From contig NZ_MWLO01000131.1 of the NCBI RefSeq assembly GCF_002198735.1, positions 1-64,000 of the forward strand: a stretch of 64,000 bases of DNA. Reading direction: 5' to 3'. The notes beneath the pieces are model-generated. The model did no database searches, was not told the DNA's origin, and saw nothing but the letters and a program-made list of their open reading frames with translations. The position numbers and the translations under genes are program-made. Each line of letters begins with the position of its first letter. Position 1 is the stretch's first letter. This stretch comes from Ideonella sp. A 288 (GTDB lineage Bacteria > Pseudomonadota > Gammaproteobacteria > Burkholderiales > Burkholderiaceae_C). Positions 17,820 to 28,805 of this stretch are shown here, one piece after another.

Positions 17820-18755
17820 ATGGGCCTGACCGGCGCCCGCCTCACCGCCCTGGCCATCGGCCTGCTGGCGCTGCTGGGGCTGTCGTTGGCGGCCGGGTTG
17901 TCGTTCGGCGCCGCGGGGCTGGACGCCGAACTGATCGCCACGCTGCGCGCGCCGCGCGTGGCGGCGGCCGCGGGAGTGGGCGCGCTGTTGGCGATGGCCG
18001 GGCTGGCGATGCAGGTGCTGCTGCGCAACCCGCTGGCCGACCCCTACGTGCTGGGCAGTTCGGGCGGCGCGTCGGTGGGTGGCCTGCTGGCCCTGATGGC
18101 CGGCGCCAGCCTGTGGCTGGGCGCGGCGCTGGGCGCACTGGCGGCGGGCCTGGCGCTGCTGGCGCTGACGCGATCGGCGCTGGCCGCCGCCGACGACGCG
18201 TCGCCGCGGCTGGTGCTCACCGGCGCGATGCTGGCCGCGCTGTGCGGCGCGGTGGCCACGCTGCTGCTGGCCATCACGCCCGACCAGCAACTGCGCGGCG
18301 CGGTGTTCTGGCTGGTGGGCGACCTGTCGGGCGCGCGCGGCGGCGCCGCGTGCATCGGCGGCGCGGTGTTGATGGTGCTGCTGCTGCTGCGCTGGCACAC
18401 CGCCATCGACCGCCTGCTGCTGGGCACCGAGGTGGCCACCCTGCTGGGCGAGCCGGTGCGGCGGCTGCGCCTGCTGCTGCTGGTGTCGGCCTCGCTGGCC
18501 ACGGGCATGGCGGTGGCCAGCGCCGGGGCCATCGGCTTCGTCGGCCTGGTGGTGCCGCAGGCGCTGCGCCTGGTGGGGGTTCAGCGCAGCCGCGACCTCG
18601 CGTGGATGTCGGCCGTCGGCGGCGCGGCCCTGCTGATCTGGGCCGACCTGCTGGCCCGCACCGTGGTGTCGCCGCTGGAACTGCCGGTGGGTGCGGTAAT
18701 GGCGCTGCTGGGCGCGCCGCTGTTCATCGTGGTGCTGACACGGGAGGCCCGGTGA
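17820..18755 (+). CDS. btuC: vitamin B12 ABC transporter permease BtuC (FecCD family)
   Basis: A 311-residue inner-membrane permease of the FecCD/BtuC family with about 9-10 helices. Diagnostic parts are RAPRVAAAAGVGALLAMAGLAMQ, NPLADPYVLGSSGGASVG and the cytoplasmic coupling helix region around VASAGAIGFVGLVVPQALRL. With BtuD and BtuF it carries B12 across the inner membrane. The length is slightly below E. coli BtuC (326). The btuD start overlaps its stop by 4 bases. Confidence 0.92.
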   Translation: MGLTGARLTALAIGLLALLGLSLAAGLSFGAAGLDAELIATLRAPRVAAAAGVGALLAMAGLAMQVLLRNPLADPYVLGSSGGASVGGLLALMAGASLWLGAALGALAAGLALLALTRSALAAADDASPRLVLTGAMLAALCGAVATLLLAITPDQQLRGAVFWLVGDLSGARGGAACIGGAVLMVLLLLRWHTAIDRLLLGTEVATLLGEPVRRLRLLLLVSASLATGMAVASAGAIGFVGLVVPQALRLVGVQRSRDLAWMSAVGGAALLIWADLLARTVVSPLELPVGAVMALLGAPLFIVVLTREAR

Positions 18756-19489
18756 CGACGCCGCTGCTCGAGACCCGTGGCCTGGGCCTGCACGCCGCCG
18801 GCCGCTGGCTGCTGCAGGGCCTGGACTGGCGGGTGATGCCCGGCGAGCGCTGGTGCGTGATCGGCCGCAACGCCGCTGGCAAGAGCACGCTGCTGCGGGC
18901 GCTGGCCGGGCTGTCGGTGCCGCAGACGCAGGGCGAGCTGCGCTGGATGGGCCGGCGCCAGGCCGACTGGGCGCCGGCCGATGCGGCGTGGCTACGCGCC
19001 TACGCGCCGCAGCAGTCAGTGGACCGCTTTCCGATCAGCGTCGAGCGCCTGCTGGCGCTGTCCACCGTGCGACCCAGCGCGCGCAGCGTCGACGAGGTGC
19101 TGGCCGCGCTGGGCGCGCAAGACCTGGTGCAGCGCGGCGTGCGGCAGTTGTCGGGCGGCGAGCGGCAGCGCATCGCGCTGGCGCAATGCGCGCTGCAGGG
19201 GGCGCCGCTGATGCTGATGGACGAGCCGGTGTCCTTCCAGGACCCGGCGCACCAGGCCCAGGTGGCGCGCTGGCTGGCCGCGCTGGTGCCGCCCGGTGGC
19301 GAGGCGGCTCTGGTGGCCAGCGCCCACGACGTGAACTGGATCGCCCGCGCCGGCACGCATGGCCTGGCCCTGCTGGGCGACGGCCGCTGGCGTGCCGGGC
19401 CTCTGGCCGAGATCCTGACCGTCGACACGCTGCGGCAGGTGTACGGGTGCGACTGGCGCGAGGCCGGCGGGGTGTGGGTGGCCGAGTAG
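18752..19489 (+). CDS. btuD: vitamin B12 ABC transporter ATP-binding protein BtuD
   Basis: A 245-residue ABC ATPase. Walker A is GRNAAGKST near residue 40, the signature is LSGGERQR, Walker B LMLMDEP, and the switch histidine is in VASAHDVNW. It starts with GTG at 18752, overlapping the btuC stop (GTGA); no ATG is available near the conserved N-terminus VTTPLLETRGLGL. It powers B12 import with BtuC. It is convergent with btuF, 31 bases apart. Confidence 0.92.
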   Translation: MTTPLLETRGLGLHAAGRWLLQGLDWRVMPGERWCVIGRNAAGKSTLLRALAGLSVPQTQGELRWMGRRQADWAPADAAWLRAYAPQQSVDRFPISVERLLALSTVRPSARSVDEVLAALGAQDLVQRGVRQLSGGERQRIALAQCALQGAPLMLMDEPVSFQDPAHQAQVARWLAALVPPGGEAALVASAHDVNWIARAGTHGLALLGDGRWRAGPLAEILTVDTLRQVYGCDWREAGGVWVAE

Positions 19490-19520
19490 CCGGCCGTCGG
19501 TGCGCGGCGGTGGCTTGCCG

Positions 19521-20456
19521 CTAACGCGCCGAATCGATGGCCGAGCACAGCGCCTGCGCGCCCTCGACGAAGCGCGGCGTCATGCGCGCCAGGCGGTGGC
19601 CGTCCAGCACCTTCAGGCGGTGCTGCTGTACGGCCTCCACGCGCGAGAAACGCTGCCAGCCTTCGAGGTGTGGCGGCTCGTCGCGCGCCGCGCCGGTGAC
19701 CACCACCTGCGGGTTGGTGGCCACGGCGGCCTCCCAGCTGACGGTGGGCGTGAGCCCGGGCTGCTGCGCGAACACGTTGACGCCGCCGCAGGCGCGGATG
19801 GCCTGGTCGATGAGGTGGCCCTGGTTCACCGTCATCAGGGGCTCGTGCCACAGCTGGTAGAACACCCGCACCGGCGGCCGGCCGGCATGGCGGGCCCGCA
19901 ACTGGGCCCAGGCCGTTTCGGTCTGTGCCGCGGCGGCCTCGGCCGCAGGCTCGGTGCCGAGCAGGCGGCCCAGGCGCCGCAGCGTGTCGGCGATGCCCTC
20001 GACGCTGGTGGTCTCGCTCTCGTACACCGGCACGCCCAGCGTGCGCAGGCGCTGCTGCTGCCGCGGGTTGACGCCGCTGCGCCACACCAGCAGCAGGTCG
20101 GGCTTGAGCGCCGCGACGGCCTCCAGGTTCACCGCGAAGGCGTCGCCGATCACCGGCAGCCGGGCTGCCTCGGGCGGGAAATCGCTGTAGCGCATCACGC
20201 CCACCAGGCGGTCGCCACCGCCGGCGGCGAACACCATCTCGGCCAGGTGCGGCGACACCGCCACCACGCGCCGCGCGGGCGCCGGCAGGGTGAGCACCTG
20301 CCCGCCGTCGTCGCGCACGTTCACTGGCGCGGCCTGCGCGCCCGCAGCGGCCAGGAGCAACGCGGCGACCAGGCCGGCCACGCGTGCGGCAGGTGCCGCG
20401 CCGCGTCGGCAGGCGCGCTCGGCACCGGCGTCGCCACCCTGGCGCAGCGTCGTCAT
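19521..20456 (-). CDS. btuF: cobalamin-binding periplasmic protein BtuF
   Basis: A 311-residue periplasmic binding protein with a long helical backbone between two lobes. The signal peptide is within residues 20-42 (hydrophobic run ending GAQA). The mature protein has RRVVAVSPHLAEMVFAAGGG and the cobalamin-contacting LLLVWRSGVNPRQQQRL and YQLWHEPLMTVNQ segments known from BtuF. It is the last gene of the phaZ-rsxB-nth-btuF string: its ATG overlaps the nth stop by 4 bases. It faces btuBCD, so the binding protein is not under the same riboswitch as its transporter. Confidence 0.9.
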   Translation of the reverse strand: MTTLRQGGDAGAERACRRGAAPAARVAGLVAALLLAAAGAQAAPVNVRDDGGQVLTLPAPARRVVAVSPHLAEMVFAAGGGDRLVGVMRYSDFPPEAARLPVIGDAFAVNLEAVAALKPDLLLVWRSGVNPRQQQRLRTLGVPVYESETTSVEGIADTLRRLGRLLGTEPAAEAAAAQTETAWAQLRARHAGRPPVRVFYQLWHEPLMTVNQGHLIDQAIRACGGVNVFAQQPGLTPTVSWEAAVATNPQVVVTGAARDEPPHLEGWQRFSRVEAVQQHRLKVLDGHRLARMTPRFVEGAQALCSAIDSAR

Positions 20457-21091
20457 GCCGCCGGCTGCGCGCGGGCGAAATCGCACCAGGCGCGCACGCC
20501 GCAGGCGCTGCACTTCGGCGCCCGGGCGGTGCACACGTAGCGGCCGTGCAGGATCAGCCAGTGGTGCGCGTCGACGGCATATCGCGCCGGCACGCGCTGC
20601 AGTAGTTGCTGCTCCACCGCCAGCGGCGTGCGCCCTGGCGCCAGGCCGGTGCGGTTGCCGACGCGGAAGACGTGGGTGTCGACCGCCATCGTCGGCTCGC
20701 CGAAGGCCACGTTGAGCACCACGTTGGCCGTCTTGCGGCCCACGCCCGGCAGCGCCTCGAGCGCCTCGCGCGAGCGTGGCACCCGGCCGCCATGCCGGTC
20801 GACCAGGAGGCGGCAGGTCTGCAGCAGGTGCTTGGCCTTGTTGCGGTACAGGCCGATGGTGCGGATGTGCTCGCACACCGCCTCCTGCCCCAGCGCCAGC
20901 ATCGCCTGCGGCGTGCTGGCGACGGGGAACAGCCGCCGCGTGGCCTTGTTGACCGACACGTCGGTGGCCTGGGCCGACAGCAGCACCGCGGCCAGCAACT
21001 CGAACACCGAGGTGTACTCGAGCTCGCTCACCGGCCGCGGGTTGGCCGCAGCCAGCGTGGCGAAGAAGGGCTCGATGTCGGACGGCTTCAT
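20453..21091 (-). CDS. nth: endonuclease III
   Basis: DNA glycosylase/AP lyase of 212 residues that removes oxidised pyrimidines. The helix-hairpin-helix [18 protein letters not shown] is followed by the catalytic aspartate in [11 protein letters not shown]; the lysine of [13 protein letters not shown] is in place near residue 45. The C-terminal [4Fe-4S] cluster is C-x6-C-x2-C-x5-C ([17 protein letters not shown]). The ATG at 21091 overlaps the rsxB stop by 4 bases. Confidence 0.95.
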   Translation of the reverse strand: MKPSDIEPFFATLAAANPRPVSELEYTSVFELLAAVLLSAQATDVSVNKATRRLFPVASTPQAMLALGQEAVCEHIRTIGLYRNKAKHLLQTCRLLVDRHGGRVPRSREALEALPGVGRKTANVVLNVAFGEPTMAVDTHVFRVGNRTGLAPGRTPLAVEQQLLQRVPARYAVDAHHWLILHGRYVCTARAPKCSACGVRAWCDFARAQPAA

Positions 21092-21786
21092 GCGGCCTCT
21101 CGCCTGGCCTTGGCCCGGGCCATGGCGGCCTCGATGACGGCCCGCTTGCGCTCGATGGCGGCGGGGTCGGTCAGGCGGGTGAGGTTGGGCAGGTCGGCCA
21201 GCTTGGCGGCGGCCTTGGCGGCCAGGCGCTCGTCGTGCTCGACCTGTTCGCGCTGCAGGCGCTGCTGCCGGAAGGCGTAGCGGTCGCGGGCCTCCTCGGC
21301 CTGCGCGGGCGACCAGGCGGCCCAGCCGCTGCGATCGCCGCTGACCGGGACGAGCGCGATGCAGTCGACCGGGCAGGCGGGGATGCAGAGTTCGCAGCCG
21401 GTGCACTGCGCGTCGATCACCGTGTGCATGCGCTTGTTGGCGCCGACGATGCAGTCGACCGGGCAGGCCTTGATGCACAGCGTGCAGCCGATGCACCAGG
21501 CCTCGTCGATCACGGCCAGCCGGACGGGGCCCTCGGCACCGCAGGCCTCATCCAGCGGCAGGGCCGGCCGGCCGGTGAGGGCCGCGAGGCGGAGGATGCC
21601 CTCGGCGCCGCCGGGTGGGCAGCGGTTCAGGGCCGCCTCGCCCGAGGCCACGGCCTCGGCGTAGGCGCGGCAGTCGGGGTAGCCGCAGCGCGTGCACTGC
21701 GTCTGCGGCAGTGCGGCGTCGATGCGGTCGGCCAGCGCGGCGTGCGCGCTGGCGACCGTGGCGGCGGCGGCCACCGGCCGGATCAT
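21088..21786 (-). CDS. rsxB: RnfB/RsxB-type electron transport ferredoxin
   Basis: A 232-residue iron-sulfur protein. An Fe-S domain like that of RnfB ([15 protein letters not shown] ... NRCPPGG) is followed by two ferredoxin [4Fe-4S] motifs, [15 protein letters not shown] and [15 protein letters not shown]. The N-terminal membrane helix of full RnfB is missing, as in the short beta-proteobacterial RsxB that lies next to nth. The C-terminal third is a charged helix. No other rnf/rsx genes are present, so its partners and true role are uncertain. Overlaps both neighbours by 4 bases. Confidence 0.87.
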   Translation of the reverse strand: MIRPVAAAATVASAHAALADRIDAALPQTQCTRCGYPDCRAYAEAVASGEAALNRCPPGGAEGILRLAALTGRPALPLDEACGAEGPVRLAVIDEAWCIGCTLCIKACPVDCIVGANKRMHTVIDAQCTGCELCIPACPVDCIALVPVSGDRSGWAAWSPAQAEEARDRYAFRQQRLQREQVEHDERLAAKAAAKLADLPNLTRLTDPAAIERKRAVIEAAMARAKARREAA

Positions 21787-23201
21787 CCCTTCCGGGTGCG
21801 CGGCTTGGCCTGGGCGACGGCCTTGGTGCCCGTCTTGGCGCTGGCCATCGAGGTGGCCTTGGCAGCAACCTTGGCGCGGGCCTTGGCCTTGGGTGCCGCG
21901 GCCACGTCGGCGTTGGCGCTCAGCCGACGGGTGGCCGGCTCGAGGTCGCGCTTGTTGCCGGGCTCGTTGAAGCGCTTGATGAAGGCCTTGACCTCCGGGT
22001 ACACCATCTCGCGCCAGCGGCGGCCGGAGAAGATGCCGTAGTGGCCGGCACCAGCGACGTCGTAATGGAACTGGCGTTCCTTCGGGATGCCGGTGCACAG
22101 CCCGTGCGCCGCCTTGGTCTGGCCGGCGCCGGAGATGTCGTCGAGTTCGCCCTCGACGGTGAGCAGCGCGCTGGTGGTGATGTCTTGCGGCCGCACCAGG
22201 GTGCCGTCGACGTCCCAGGTGCCATTGACCAGTGCGAAGTCCTGGAACACCGTCTTGATGGTCTCGAGGTAGTACTCGGCCGGCATGTCCAGCACGGCGT
22301 TGTACTCGTCGTAGAACTGGCGGTGGGCCTCGGTGGAGTCGTCGTCGCCGCGGATCAGGTCCTGGAAGTAGTCGTAGTGCGAGCTGACGTGGCGGTCGGG
22401 GTTCATCGCGACGAAGCCGGTGTGCTGCATGAAGCCCGGGTACACGCGGCGCCCGGCGCCGACGAAGTTCGGCGGCACCCGGTAGATGACGTTGTTCTCG
22501 AACCAGCTGTAGCTCTTGTTCATCGCCAGGTTGTTCACCGACGTGGGCGACTTGCGGGCGTCGATGGGGCCGCCCATCATCGTCAGCGTGCGCGGCGTGA
22601 ACTCGCCGTGCGTGGCCATCACCGACACGGCGGCCAGCACCGGCACCGTGGGCTGGCACACCGAGATCACGTTCACCTCGGGGCCCAGGTAGCGGATGAA
22701 CTCCTGCACGTAGGCCACGTAGTCATTGAGGTGGAAGGGGCCCACCTCGGCAGGCACGGTGCGCGCATCCGTCCAGTCGGTGATCAGCACCTTGTGGTCG
22801 TGCAGCAGGGCCTTGACGGTGTCGCGCAACAGCGTGGAATGGTGGCCCGACAGCGGCGCCACCACCAGCACGGTGGGCTGGGTCTTCATGACTTCCAGCG
22901 CCTTGGCGTCGTCGGTGAAGCGCTTGAAGCGCAGCAGCCGGCAGAACGGCTTGGTGATGGGCACCTGCTCCTGCACGGCCACCTCGATGCCTTCGACGGT
23001 GGCGGTGCGGATGCCGAACTCGGGCTTTTCGTAGTCCTTGGCCAGGCGGTGCATCAGGTCGAAGCTGGCGGAGAGCCGCTGCGCCAGCGGGATGTGCGTG
23101 AACGGCGACAGCGGGTGGTTGTACAGCTTGGCCGAAGCGCTGGCGAACTCGGAGAACGGTGCCATCAGGGCGCGTTGGGTCTCGTACAGCTGATAAAGCA
23201 T
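21783..23201 (-). CDS. phaZ: intracellular polyhydroxyalkanoate depolymerase PhaZ
   Basis: A 472-residue alpha/beta-hydrolase that mobilises polyhydroxybutyrate granules in the cytoplasm, of the Ralstonia PhaZ1 type. Like that enzyme it uses a cysteine nucleophile: [10 protein letters not shown] with C182, in place of the usual serine. The N-terminus [16 protein letters not shown] is typical, and there is no signal peptide. The last ~45 residues are Ala/Lys-rich, a tail like those that contact polymer or DNA on granules. It heads the overlapping string phaZ-rsxB-nth-btuF. Confidence 0.93.
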   Translation of the reverse strand: MLYQLYETQRALMAPFSEFASASAKLYNHPLSPFTHIPLAQRLSASFDLMHRLAKDYEKPEFGIRTATVEGIEVAVQEQVPITKPFCRLLRFKRFTDDAKALEVMKTQPTVLVVAPLSGHHSTLLRDTVKALLHDHKVLITDWTDARTVPAEVGPFHLNDYVAYVQEFIRYLGPEVNVISVCQPTVPVLAAVSVMATHGEFTPRTLTMMGGPIDARKSPTSVNNLAMNKSYSWFENNVIYRVPPNFVGAGRRVYPGFMQHTGFVAMNPDRHVSSHYDYFQDLIRGDDDSTEAHRQFYDEYNAVLDMPAEYYLETIKTVFQDFALVNGTWDVDGTLVRPQDITTSALLTVEGELDDISGAGQTKAAHGLCTGIPKERQFHYDVAGAGHYGIFSGRRWREMVYPEVKAFIKRFNEPGNKRDLEPATRRLSANADVAAAPKAKARAKVAAKATSMASAKTGTKAVAQAKPRTRKG

Positions 23202-23289
23202 GGGGTGACTCCGGGTTGAGTGCGGTCGACTTCAGTGGCGCATCATGTGACAGCGCGACTGAACAAGACCTGACAGGCAGACACTAAAT

Positions 23290-23305
23290 TTGTGCAGTGC
23301 AGCAA
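23290..23305. promoter_or_regulatory. palindrome upstream of phaZ, candidate PhaR operator
   Basis: TTGTGCAGTGCAGCAA, a near-palindrome with TTG/CAA ends and TGCA cores, about 90 bases before the phaZ ATG. Its shape fits the TGC-rich sites bound by the PHB-responsive repressor PhaR. The call rests on motif shape and the target gene only. Confidence 0.5.
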
Positions 23306-23433
23306 TTAACCGATGTTAACGCTTGCATGGTGGCTTTGCACGCGAATCCGTCATTACGGAAAAACACGTACTAGGGTCCCTCGGATCGATCCTTGCTGTC
23401 GCCAGGGCGACAAGTTGCGGCGCCAGAACGCAC

Positions 23434-23457
23434 AAAGCCCGGCCAGGGCCGGGCTTT
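23434..23457 (-). terminator. hairpin downstream of the aminotransferase gene
   Basis: Stem AAAGCCCGGCC/GGCCGGGCTTT with almost no loop, 26 bases past the aminotransferase stop. T runs are short in both directions (3-4 T). Confidence 0.65.
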
Positions 23458-23482
23458 TGTGTGAAAGAGGGCATTGAGCAGG

Positions 23483-24679
23483 TCAAAGCACCTTCGCGAT
23501 GGCGGACACGACGCCGTCGATGTTGCGCGTGTTGAGGGCCGCCACGCAGATGCGACCCGAATCGACGCCGTAGACACCAAACTCGCTGCGCAGCCGCTGC
23601 ATCTGGGGTGCCGACAGGCCCGAGTAGCTGAACATGCCGCGCTGGCGCACGATGAAGCTGAAGTCTCTCTTCACGCCCGCGGCCACCAGTTTCTCGGCCA
23701 GCAGCGTGCGCATCTGCTTGATGCGCTGGCGCATGCCGGCGAGCTCTTCTTCCCACATCTTGCGCAACTCGGGCGTGTCGAGCACGGTGGCCACCACCTG
23801 GGCGCCGTGCGTGGGCGGGTTGGAGTAGTTGGTGCGGATGGCGATCTTCAGCTGCGACAGCACGCGCGCCGCCTCGTCCTTGGTCGAGCACACGACGCTG
23901 AGCGCACCGACGCGCTCGCCGTACAGCGAGAAGCTCTTCGAGAACGAGGTCGAGACGAAGAAGTCGAGGCCCGAGGCCAGGAACTGCTGCACCACCGCGC
24001 CGTCTTCGGCGATGCCGTCGCCGAAGCCCTGGTAGGCCATGTCGAGGAAGGGCACCAGGCTGCCGGCCTGGCAGGCCGCGATGACCTGCGTCCACTGCTC
24101 GGGCGTGATGTCGTAGCCGGTGGGGTTGTGGCAGCAGGCGTGCAGCACGACGATGGTGCCGGCCGGCGCGGACTTCAGGTCGGCCAGCATGGCGTCGAAG
24201 CGCACGCCCAGCTTTTCGGCGTCGTAGTAGGCGTAGGTCTCGACCGGGAAGCCGGCGTTGGTGAAGAGCGCGCGGTGGTTCTCCCAGCTCGGGTCGCTGA
24301 TCAGCACCTTGGCGGCGGGGTTGAGCTTCTTCAGGAAATCGGCGCCCACCTTCAGACCGCCGGTGCCGCCGAGGGCCTGCACCGTGGCCACGCGGCCGGC
24401 CTTGAGCACCTCGCTGTCGGCGCCGAACACCAGACCCTGCACCGCCTTGTCGTAGGCGGCGATGCCGTCGATGGGCAGGTAGCCCCGCGGCTTGGCGGCG
24501 TCGGTGAGCTGCCGTTCGGCGGCCTTCACGCAGGCCAGCAGCGGGAGCTTGCCGTCCTCACCGAAATAGACACCGACGCCCAGGTTGACCTTGGCCGGGT
24601 TGGTGTCGGCGTTGAATTGTTCGTTCAGACCCAGGATCGGGTCGCGCGGGGCCATGTCGACGGCGGCGAAGAGCGTCAT
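23483..24679 (-). CDS. aspartate/aromatic amino acid aminotransferase (class I)
   Basis: PLP-dependent aminotransferase of 398 residues, subgroup I-alpha (AspC/TyrB). Landmarks are [26 protein letters not shown] at the N-terminus (given here only as a family hallmark), [13 protein letters not shown] around the PLP site, and the Schiff-base lysine in [16 protein letters not shown] near residue 249. It moves amino groups between 2-oxoglutarate and aspartate, tyrosine or phenylalanine; sequence alone does not tell which is preferred, so no symbol is given. It is divergent from uvrB across 168 bases. Confidence 0.9.
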   Translation of the reverse strand: MTLFAAVDMAPRDPILGLNEQFNADTNPAKVNLGVGVYFGEDGKLPLLACVKAAERQLTDAAKPRGYLPIDGIAAYDKAVQGLVFGADSEVLKAGRVATVQALGGTGGLKVGADFLKKLNPAAKVLISDPSWENHRALFTNAGFPVETYAYYDAEKLGVRFDAMLADLKSAPAGTIVVLHACCHNPTGYDITPEQWTQVIAACQAGSLVPFLDMAYQGFGDGIAEDGAVVQQFLASGLDFFVSTSFSKSFSLYGERVGALSVVCSTKDEAARVLSQLKIAIRTNYSNPPTHGAQVVATVLDTPELRKMWEEELAGMRQRIKQMRTLLAEKLVAAGVKRDFSFIVRQRGMFSYSGLSAPQMQRLRSEFGVYGVDSGRICVAALNTRNIDGVVSAIAKVL

Positions 24680-24847
24680 TGCGAGTGCTTCCTGTCAGTG
24701 CGGTGGCAGCAGCCGGGGGTTGTGGACGGTTGGTCCAGTCGGGGGGGTGGGCTGCAGGCCAGGCAGGGCTGCGATACGCTGTCGGGTTGGACCGCGCACC
24801 GGCAAGACCGCCGAGGCGCCCCGATTTTAGTCGCCCAGGGATACCCC

Positions 24848-26959
<2,112 letters not shown>

Positions 26960-27001
26960 GGGCCGCGGCCGCCGGCGTGTCGGCGGCGGTGCGTCGTCGG
27001 G

Positions 27002-28048
27002 CTACCGGCCCGTGCGACGCCGCCGCAGCGACCAGGCCAGCGCGGCCAAGGCCAGTGCCACCATCGGCAGCGACCCGGGCTCGGGCACTTCGCGCGCCGC
27101 GCTCGTATCGCGCAGGCCCAGCGTCTGCAGCAGGTCGCCGGCCTTCGGATCGCCGGCCAGGCGCAGCGGCTTGGCGTCGGCCAGGGCCTGGGCGGCCGCC
27201 AGCACCGCCACCGGCAGCGACTTGCCGCGTTCGGCCAGCACCGAGACATTGCCGCACACGTCGGGCACCATCACCGAGTAGCGCTTGCCGGCGTCGTCCG
27301 AGACCACGTACAGGTCGGCCCGCTCGGTGTGGCCGGCCTTGAAGTTGACCTGGGTGGCCATGCACAGCGTGCGGCCATAGGTCATGACCACGGCTTTTGG
27401 GTCGTACTCGCGGCCGCTGGCCTCGGCCCGGATGGTGGCGTTGGAGATGGCCACGCGATCGCTCACGTCGTGCGCGCGGATCTTGGCGGCCACCTGCTGC
27501 ACCAGCGGTGCCGGCAGGCGGGCGGCGTTCAGTGCCTGTTCGACCGTGCCCTTGTAGGGACTGCGGCCCGGCTGGCCCCAGGCGCAGCGCTGGCGCAGGG
27601 CCAGGGCCGGGTCGGGCGACGAGGCGGGTGCGGGGACGGCCTCGTCGACCAGGGCCAGCATCGGGTGATCGGCGGGCAGCGCGTCGCCATCGTGGCTGAC
27701 GCCCTGGGCCACGACGGGGCCGCTGCCGCGCGCCGACGGGCCCTGCCGGTGCGACGCGGCGTTGACCACCACGGCCGCCAGGGCCACGCCGGCCAGGCCC
27801 GCCAAGGCCCAGGTGGCCTGGCGCAGGCGGTGCCGCGGGGCCGGCTCGGGCGCTGGTGGCGCGGCCGCGAGGGCGCCGCGCTCGATCAGGCCTTCCCAGC
27901 CACAGGTGGCGGCCCGGCAGCGGTAGCGGTGCGCGGGGGTGCCGTCGTCGGCCAGTCGGTCCTCGGGCAGCCTCGGCACGCGCCTGAGCGCATGACCGCA
28001 GGACGGGCAGCGGCGGCGGACGCGGCGGGGAAACGGATCGTTGGGCAC
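27002..28048 (-). CDS. Zn-ribbon membrane protein with PEP-CTERM sorting signal
   Basis: A 348-residue protein of unknown function with an unusual layout. Residues 14-49 form a zinc ribbon (C14-x2-C17 ... C44-x4-C49), followed by a Pro/Ala linker and a membrane helix near residues 78-97. Then comes a soluble domain with conserved-looking TYGRTLCMATQVNF and VPDVCGNVSVL. The C-terminus is a PEP-CTERM signal: VPEPGS, a hydrophobic run and RRRR. PEP-CTERM proteins are processed at the cell surface by exosortase, usually in exopolysaccharide-producing bacteria. A cytoplasmic zinc ribbon and a sorting signal in one chain is odd. No exosortase is in the window. Confidence 0.78.
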   Translation of the reverse strand: MPNDPFPRRVRRRCPSCGHALRRVPRLPEDRLADDGTPAHRYRCRAATCGWEGLIERGALAAAPPAPEPAPRHRLRQATWALAGLAGVALAAVVVNAASHRQGPSARGSGPVVAQGVSHDGDALPADHPMLALVDEAVPAPASSPDPALALRQRCAWGQPGRSPYKGTVEQALNAARLPAPLVQQVAAKIRAHDVSDRVAISNATIRAEASGREYDPKAVVMTYGRTLCMATQVNFKAGHTERADLYVVSDDAGKRYSVMVPDVCGNVSVLAERGKSLPVAVLAAAQALADAKPLRLAGDPKAGDLLQTLGLRDTSAAREVPEPGSLPMVALALAALAWSLRRRRTGR

Positions 28049-28214
28049 GGAGCGGCGGGGTCAAGGGGGTTGACCGGGTTATCGGCCGCCGACCGTGCGG
28101 GCTTGAGCGCCGGCGTGCCGGCCCGCCCCACTGGCCGAAGGGATGGGCGACTGCCGCCCCTGCTGAGCTAGCATGGGACACAAGGTTCCAACCACCCACC
28201 ACGAGGAGTTCCCC

Positions 28215-28715
28215 ATGGGTCTGATGTCGTTCATCAAGGAAGCCGGCGAGAAGCTGTTCAACCGGGGCGAGGCCAAGGCCGCCCAGGAGGCGGCTGCTGC
28301 GTCGCCCTCGCCCGAGAACCAGGAGGCCGCCAACAAGGCCGCCGCCAGCGCGATCGCCGACTACATCGGCGCCCAGGGCCTGTCGGTCAGTGGGCTGGAC
28401 GTCAGCTTCGACGGCAGCGATGCGTCCGTCACCGTGGCCGGCACGGTCGACGACCAGGCCACCAAGGAAAAGGTGCTGCTGTGCTGCGGCAACGTGGCAG
28501 GCGTCACGGCGGTCAATGACCTGATGACGGTGAACACGCCGCAGGACGAATCGAAGTGGCACACCGTGGTGTCCGGCGACAACCTGTCGAAGATCGCCAA
28601 GGCGTTCTACGGCGACGCCAACAAGTACCCGGTGATCTTCGAGGCCAACAAGCCGATGTTGTCGCACCCGGACAAGATCTACCCGGGCCAGATGCTGCGC
28701 ATCCCGCCGCTGTGA
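28215..28715 (+). CDS. BON-LysM protein, Kbp/YgaU-like
   Basis: A 166-residue protein with a BON domain (about residues 50-110, LSVSGLDVSFDGSDASVTVAG then NVAGVTAVNDLMTV) and a C-terminal LysM domain (about 115-165, HTVVSGDNLSKIAKAFYGD ... YPGQMLRIPPL). This is the layout of E. coli Kbp (YgaU), a cytoplasmic potassium-binding protein. The longer Ala/Glu-rich N-terminal part is extra. No signal peptide is seen. The ATG at 28215 follows a good site (GAGGAG, 28202 on). It is divergent from the PEP-CTERM gene. Confidence 0.88.
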   Translation: MGLMSFIKEAGEKLFNRGEAKAAQEAAAASPSPENQEAANKAAASAIADYIGAQGLSVSGLDVSFDGSDASVTVAGTVDDQATKEKVLLCCGNVAGVTAVNDLMTVNTPQDESKWHTVVSGDNLSKIAKAFYGDANKYPVIFEANKPMLSHPDKIYPGQMLRIPPL

Positions 28716-28805
28716 GCCCGCGACGATGGGCCTGGCGAGGGATCGCCCGGCTTATCGTCGATGCCATGCCGTCGGGCAGCCGCCTGCCCGATCAGGCGGC
28801 CCTCA

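Noticed and set aside
15759-18398. 879-codon open frame antisense to btuB and btuC
   Set aside because: Composition is Arg/Gln/Ala-rich shadow sequence. The opposite strand codes for clear BtuB and BtuC proteins; long antisense frames are expected at this GC content.
23474-24847. Long N-terminal extension of uvrB
   Set aside because: The added 458 codons lie antisense to the aminotransferase gene and have no UvrB homology; UvrB normally starts at MTAIAEVDP-like sequence near 24848.
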